NCBI GenBank assembly: GCA_947259475.1
Contig: CAMYLW010000178.1
Coordinates: 1-5,850 of the forward strand
Source of the DNA: Thermodesulfobacteriota bacterium
Lineage (GTDB): Bacteria; Desulfobacterota; Syntrophobacteria; BM002
Length of the DNA: 5,850 nt
Reading direction: 5' to 3'
Part shown: positions 5,244 to 5,850 of the stretch, in pieces
Layout: the number at the start of each line of letters is the position of its first letter
How positions within the stretch are numbered: position 1 is the stretch's first letter
Position numbers and translations under genes: made by a program
The notes under the pieces: model-generated
The model's database searches: none
Seen by the model: the letters and a program-made list of their open reading frames with translations, nothing else
What the model was told of the DNA's origin: nothing

Positions 5244-5433
5244 CCTCCTTATTCGGGATGAAGCGAGTTTGAAAAAATGCCAGGAATCATCAGTCTTGTC
5301 ATAACTCGGTGTCATTGCACCATGTTATTCCCCGACTTACACCTGGCGGAAGGAAGAAACTCCGTGACGGGCTCGAGATCCAAGACACGATCCTTCTCTT
5401 CCGAACTTCTACAGGTTCTACCGAATAAGGAAA
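5244..5433 (-). ncRNA. structured IS110 leader, candidate bridge RNA region that sequesters the transposase RBS
   Basis: On the minus strand this region sits between the element's left end and the transposase ATG, where IS110-group elements encode their bridge RNA. Hairpin 1 (5403-5347): CGGAAG pairs with CTTCCG, then after a bulged A GAAGGA pairs with TTCTTC, then an internal loop, CGTG/CACG and a 19-base loop. Hairpin 2 (5347-5279): GCCAGG pairs with CCTGGC, then a large asymmetric internal loop, ATAAC/GTTAT, a 2x2 internal loop and GGTG/CACC with a 6-base loop. Two adjacent stem-loops with internal loops match the general plan of target- and donor-binding loops. Both are enclosed by TTTCCTTATTCGG (5433-5421) pairing with CCGAATAAGGAGG (5256-5244), 13 pairs including two G-U. 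The 3' strand of that stem is the Shine-Dalgarno itself. Folding was done by eye and no homolog was compared. Confidence 0.5.
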
Positions 5434-5462
5434 CTATTTAATACATCTTTCAACATACAAGA

Positions 5463-5480
5463 CACGGAGAGCACAGAGAG
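5463..5480 (+). repeat. tandem 9-mer CACGGAGAG/CACAGAGAG
   Basis: Two adjacent 9-base units differ at one base. The motif resembles the CACGGAG/CACAGAG intergenic repeats I recall from several bacterial phyla. A related inverted piece, CCTCTGTGGTGAATC, lies at 5751-5765, so the two may bracket the repeat-rich segment between them. Confidence 0.45.
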
Positions 5481-5485
5481 ATTTT

Positions 5486-5554
5486 TTTGCCCGATCGGGA
5501 GACGGCGATCGGGCAAACCGGGAACCCGCCCGAAGGGTGGGGAGTCCGGAGGAC
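5486..5554 (+). other. cluster of three consecutive hairpins
   Basis: Hairpin A is a perfect 12-bp stem, TTTGCCCGATCG (5486-5497) with CGATCGGGCAAA (5506-5517), loop GGAGACGG. Hairpin B is CCCGCCC (5525-5531) with GGGTGGG (5535-5541), one G-U pair, loop GAA. Hairpin C is GTCC (5544-5547) with GGAC (5551-5554), loop GGA. A run of T precedes hairpin A on the plus strand and no T-tract follows on either strand, so this is not a standard terminator. The segment is GC-rich between AT-rich flanks, and no gene follows closely. Confidence 0.55.
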
Positions 5555-5596
5555 CAATTTCGATATTCTGATTTCGGATTTTATTACACTCTCGAA

Positions 5597-5669
5597 TCGC
5601 AACCAAAGGTTGCTCCTACATGACGAGCATCATGTAAGTAATTCCTGTAGGAGCAAGCTCTGCTTGCGA
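5597..5669. repeat. inverted pair of REP-like palindromes (BIME-like)
   Basis: Two 24-base units, 5597-5620 (minus) and 5646-5669 (plus), match at 21 of 24 positions when one is inverted. Each starts with TGTAGGAG, containing the GTAG foot typical of REP elements, and folds into a 6-bp hairpin: GCAACC/GGTTGC in the left copy, GCAAGC/GCTTGC in the right. Two of the three differences are a compensatory swap within one stem pair and the third is in the loop. The GTAG feet face inward over a 25-base spacer with its own small ACATG/CATGT hairpin (5618-5622 with 5631-5635). REP elements are usually spread by RAYT transposases; none is in the window. Confidence 0.75.
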
Positions 5670-5698
5670 TAAATAAAAGGATAGCTCTTAAATCCTTT

Positions 5699-5745
5699 CA
5701 TTTTAGACATTTTAGGCACTTTAGCTCACTTTAGTTCATTTGAGA
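5699..5745 (+). repeat. five-copy degenerate tandem repeat CAYTTKAG at 9-10 bp spacing
   Basis: Units start at 5699, 5708, 5717, 5727 and 5737: CATTTTAGA, CATTTTAGG, CACTTTAGCT, CACTTTAGTT and CATTTGAGA. The near-helical-turn period would put all copies on roughly one face of DNA. It is AT-rich and non-coding. The remaining bases to the window end (5746-5850) show only the CCTCTGTGGTGAATC piece and no supportable gene start. Confidence 0.6.
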
Positions 5746-5850
5746 CGGTACCTCTGTGGTGAATCTTCAATCAGGCTTCCTTGGGCCAATTTAATACAGA
5801 GTAAAGTAAATAGTCGTATGAGAAATACTAAATGGATCAGATCGTAGTTC

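Larger units (their letters stand above)
4054..5433 (-). mobile_element. degraded IS110-family insertion sequence
   Basis: The element comprises a broken IS110 transposase gene (4054-5239) and about 190 bases of structured non-coding sequence upstream of it. The outer limit given at 5433 is the end of the long-range stem in that leader, not a proven IS end; the other end lies somewhere around 3990-4053. IS110 elements usually have no terminal inverted repeats and make no long target duplications, and none were found. No strong minus-strand promoter precedes the leader, which fits the family habit of assembling a promoter at the circular junction. A REP-like repeat pair lies about 165 bases beyond the left end; several IS110 elements are known to insert into REP sequences. 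Confidence 0.8.

Noticed and set aside
5418..5672. Overlapping reading frames of about 60 codons on both strands
   Set aside because: They run through hairpins and REP-like palindromes, lack Shine-Dalgarno sequences, and give low-information peptides.
5832..5850. ATG at 5832 as the start of a next gene (MDQIVV...)
   Set aside because: Only six codons are visible and there is no Shine-Dalgarno upstream, so it cannot be supported.

Overview
The window looks like a chromosomal piece from a Gram-negative bacterium, most likely a former deltaproteobacterium of the Desulfuromonadia (Geobacter/Desulfuromonas/Pelobacter type). This is inferred from the IHF-alpha-like protein with an FKCSGVLR tail, the elongator tRNA-Met sequence, the pairing of a small zinc-ribbon gene with queD, and the dense small intergenic repeats. 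No search could be run, so the taxonomy is an inference.

Layout. (1) Positions 1-1597, plus: an M48-type membrane zinc metalloprotease with a C-terminal TPR region, its 5' end cut by the window edge. (2) Positions 1594-2369, minus: a two-gene unit, a double zinc-ribbon protein with an acidic EPEPED-repeat tail followed 44 bases later by queD (6-carboxytetrahydropterin synthase, queuosine precursor pathway). queD converges on the protease gene and the two TAG stops share one CTAG. A sigma70-like promoter at 2618-2646 would give this unit a leader of about 240 bases that contains a 168-base palindromic element. (3) Positions 2397-2923: intergenic, with that element, two inverted arrays of a degenerate 7-mer and a tRNA promoter. 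(4) Positions 2924-3080, plus: tRNA-Met(CAT) with encoded CCA and a strong intrinsic terminator. (5) Positions 3321-3605, plus: an IHF-alpha/HU family DNA-binding protein. (6) Positions 3606-4053: no convincing intact gene. (7) Positions 4054 to about 5433, minus: an IS110-family insertion sequence whose transposase is broken by an internal deletion plus frameshift, but whose upstream non-coding end is still highly structured. (8) Positions 5434-5850: intergenic, packed with small repeats and hairpins, including an inverted REP-like pair.

The most interesting signal is the leader of the IS110 transposase. Two adjacent hairpins, in the place where IS110-group elements encode their bridge RNA, are enclosed by a long-range stem of 13 pairs whose 3' strand is the transposase Shine-Dalgarno sequence. 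This suggests a bridge RNA region that also hides the ribosome binding site. The host genes look like ordinary housekeeping or accessory genes. The unusual content is in the non-coding DNA between them.
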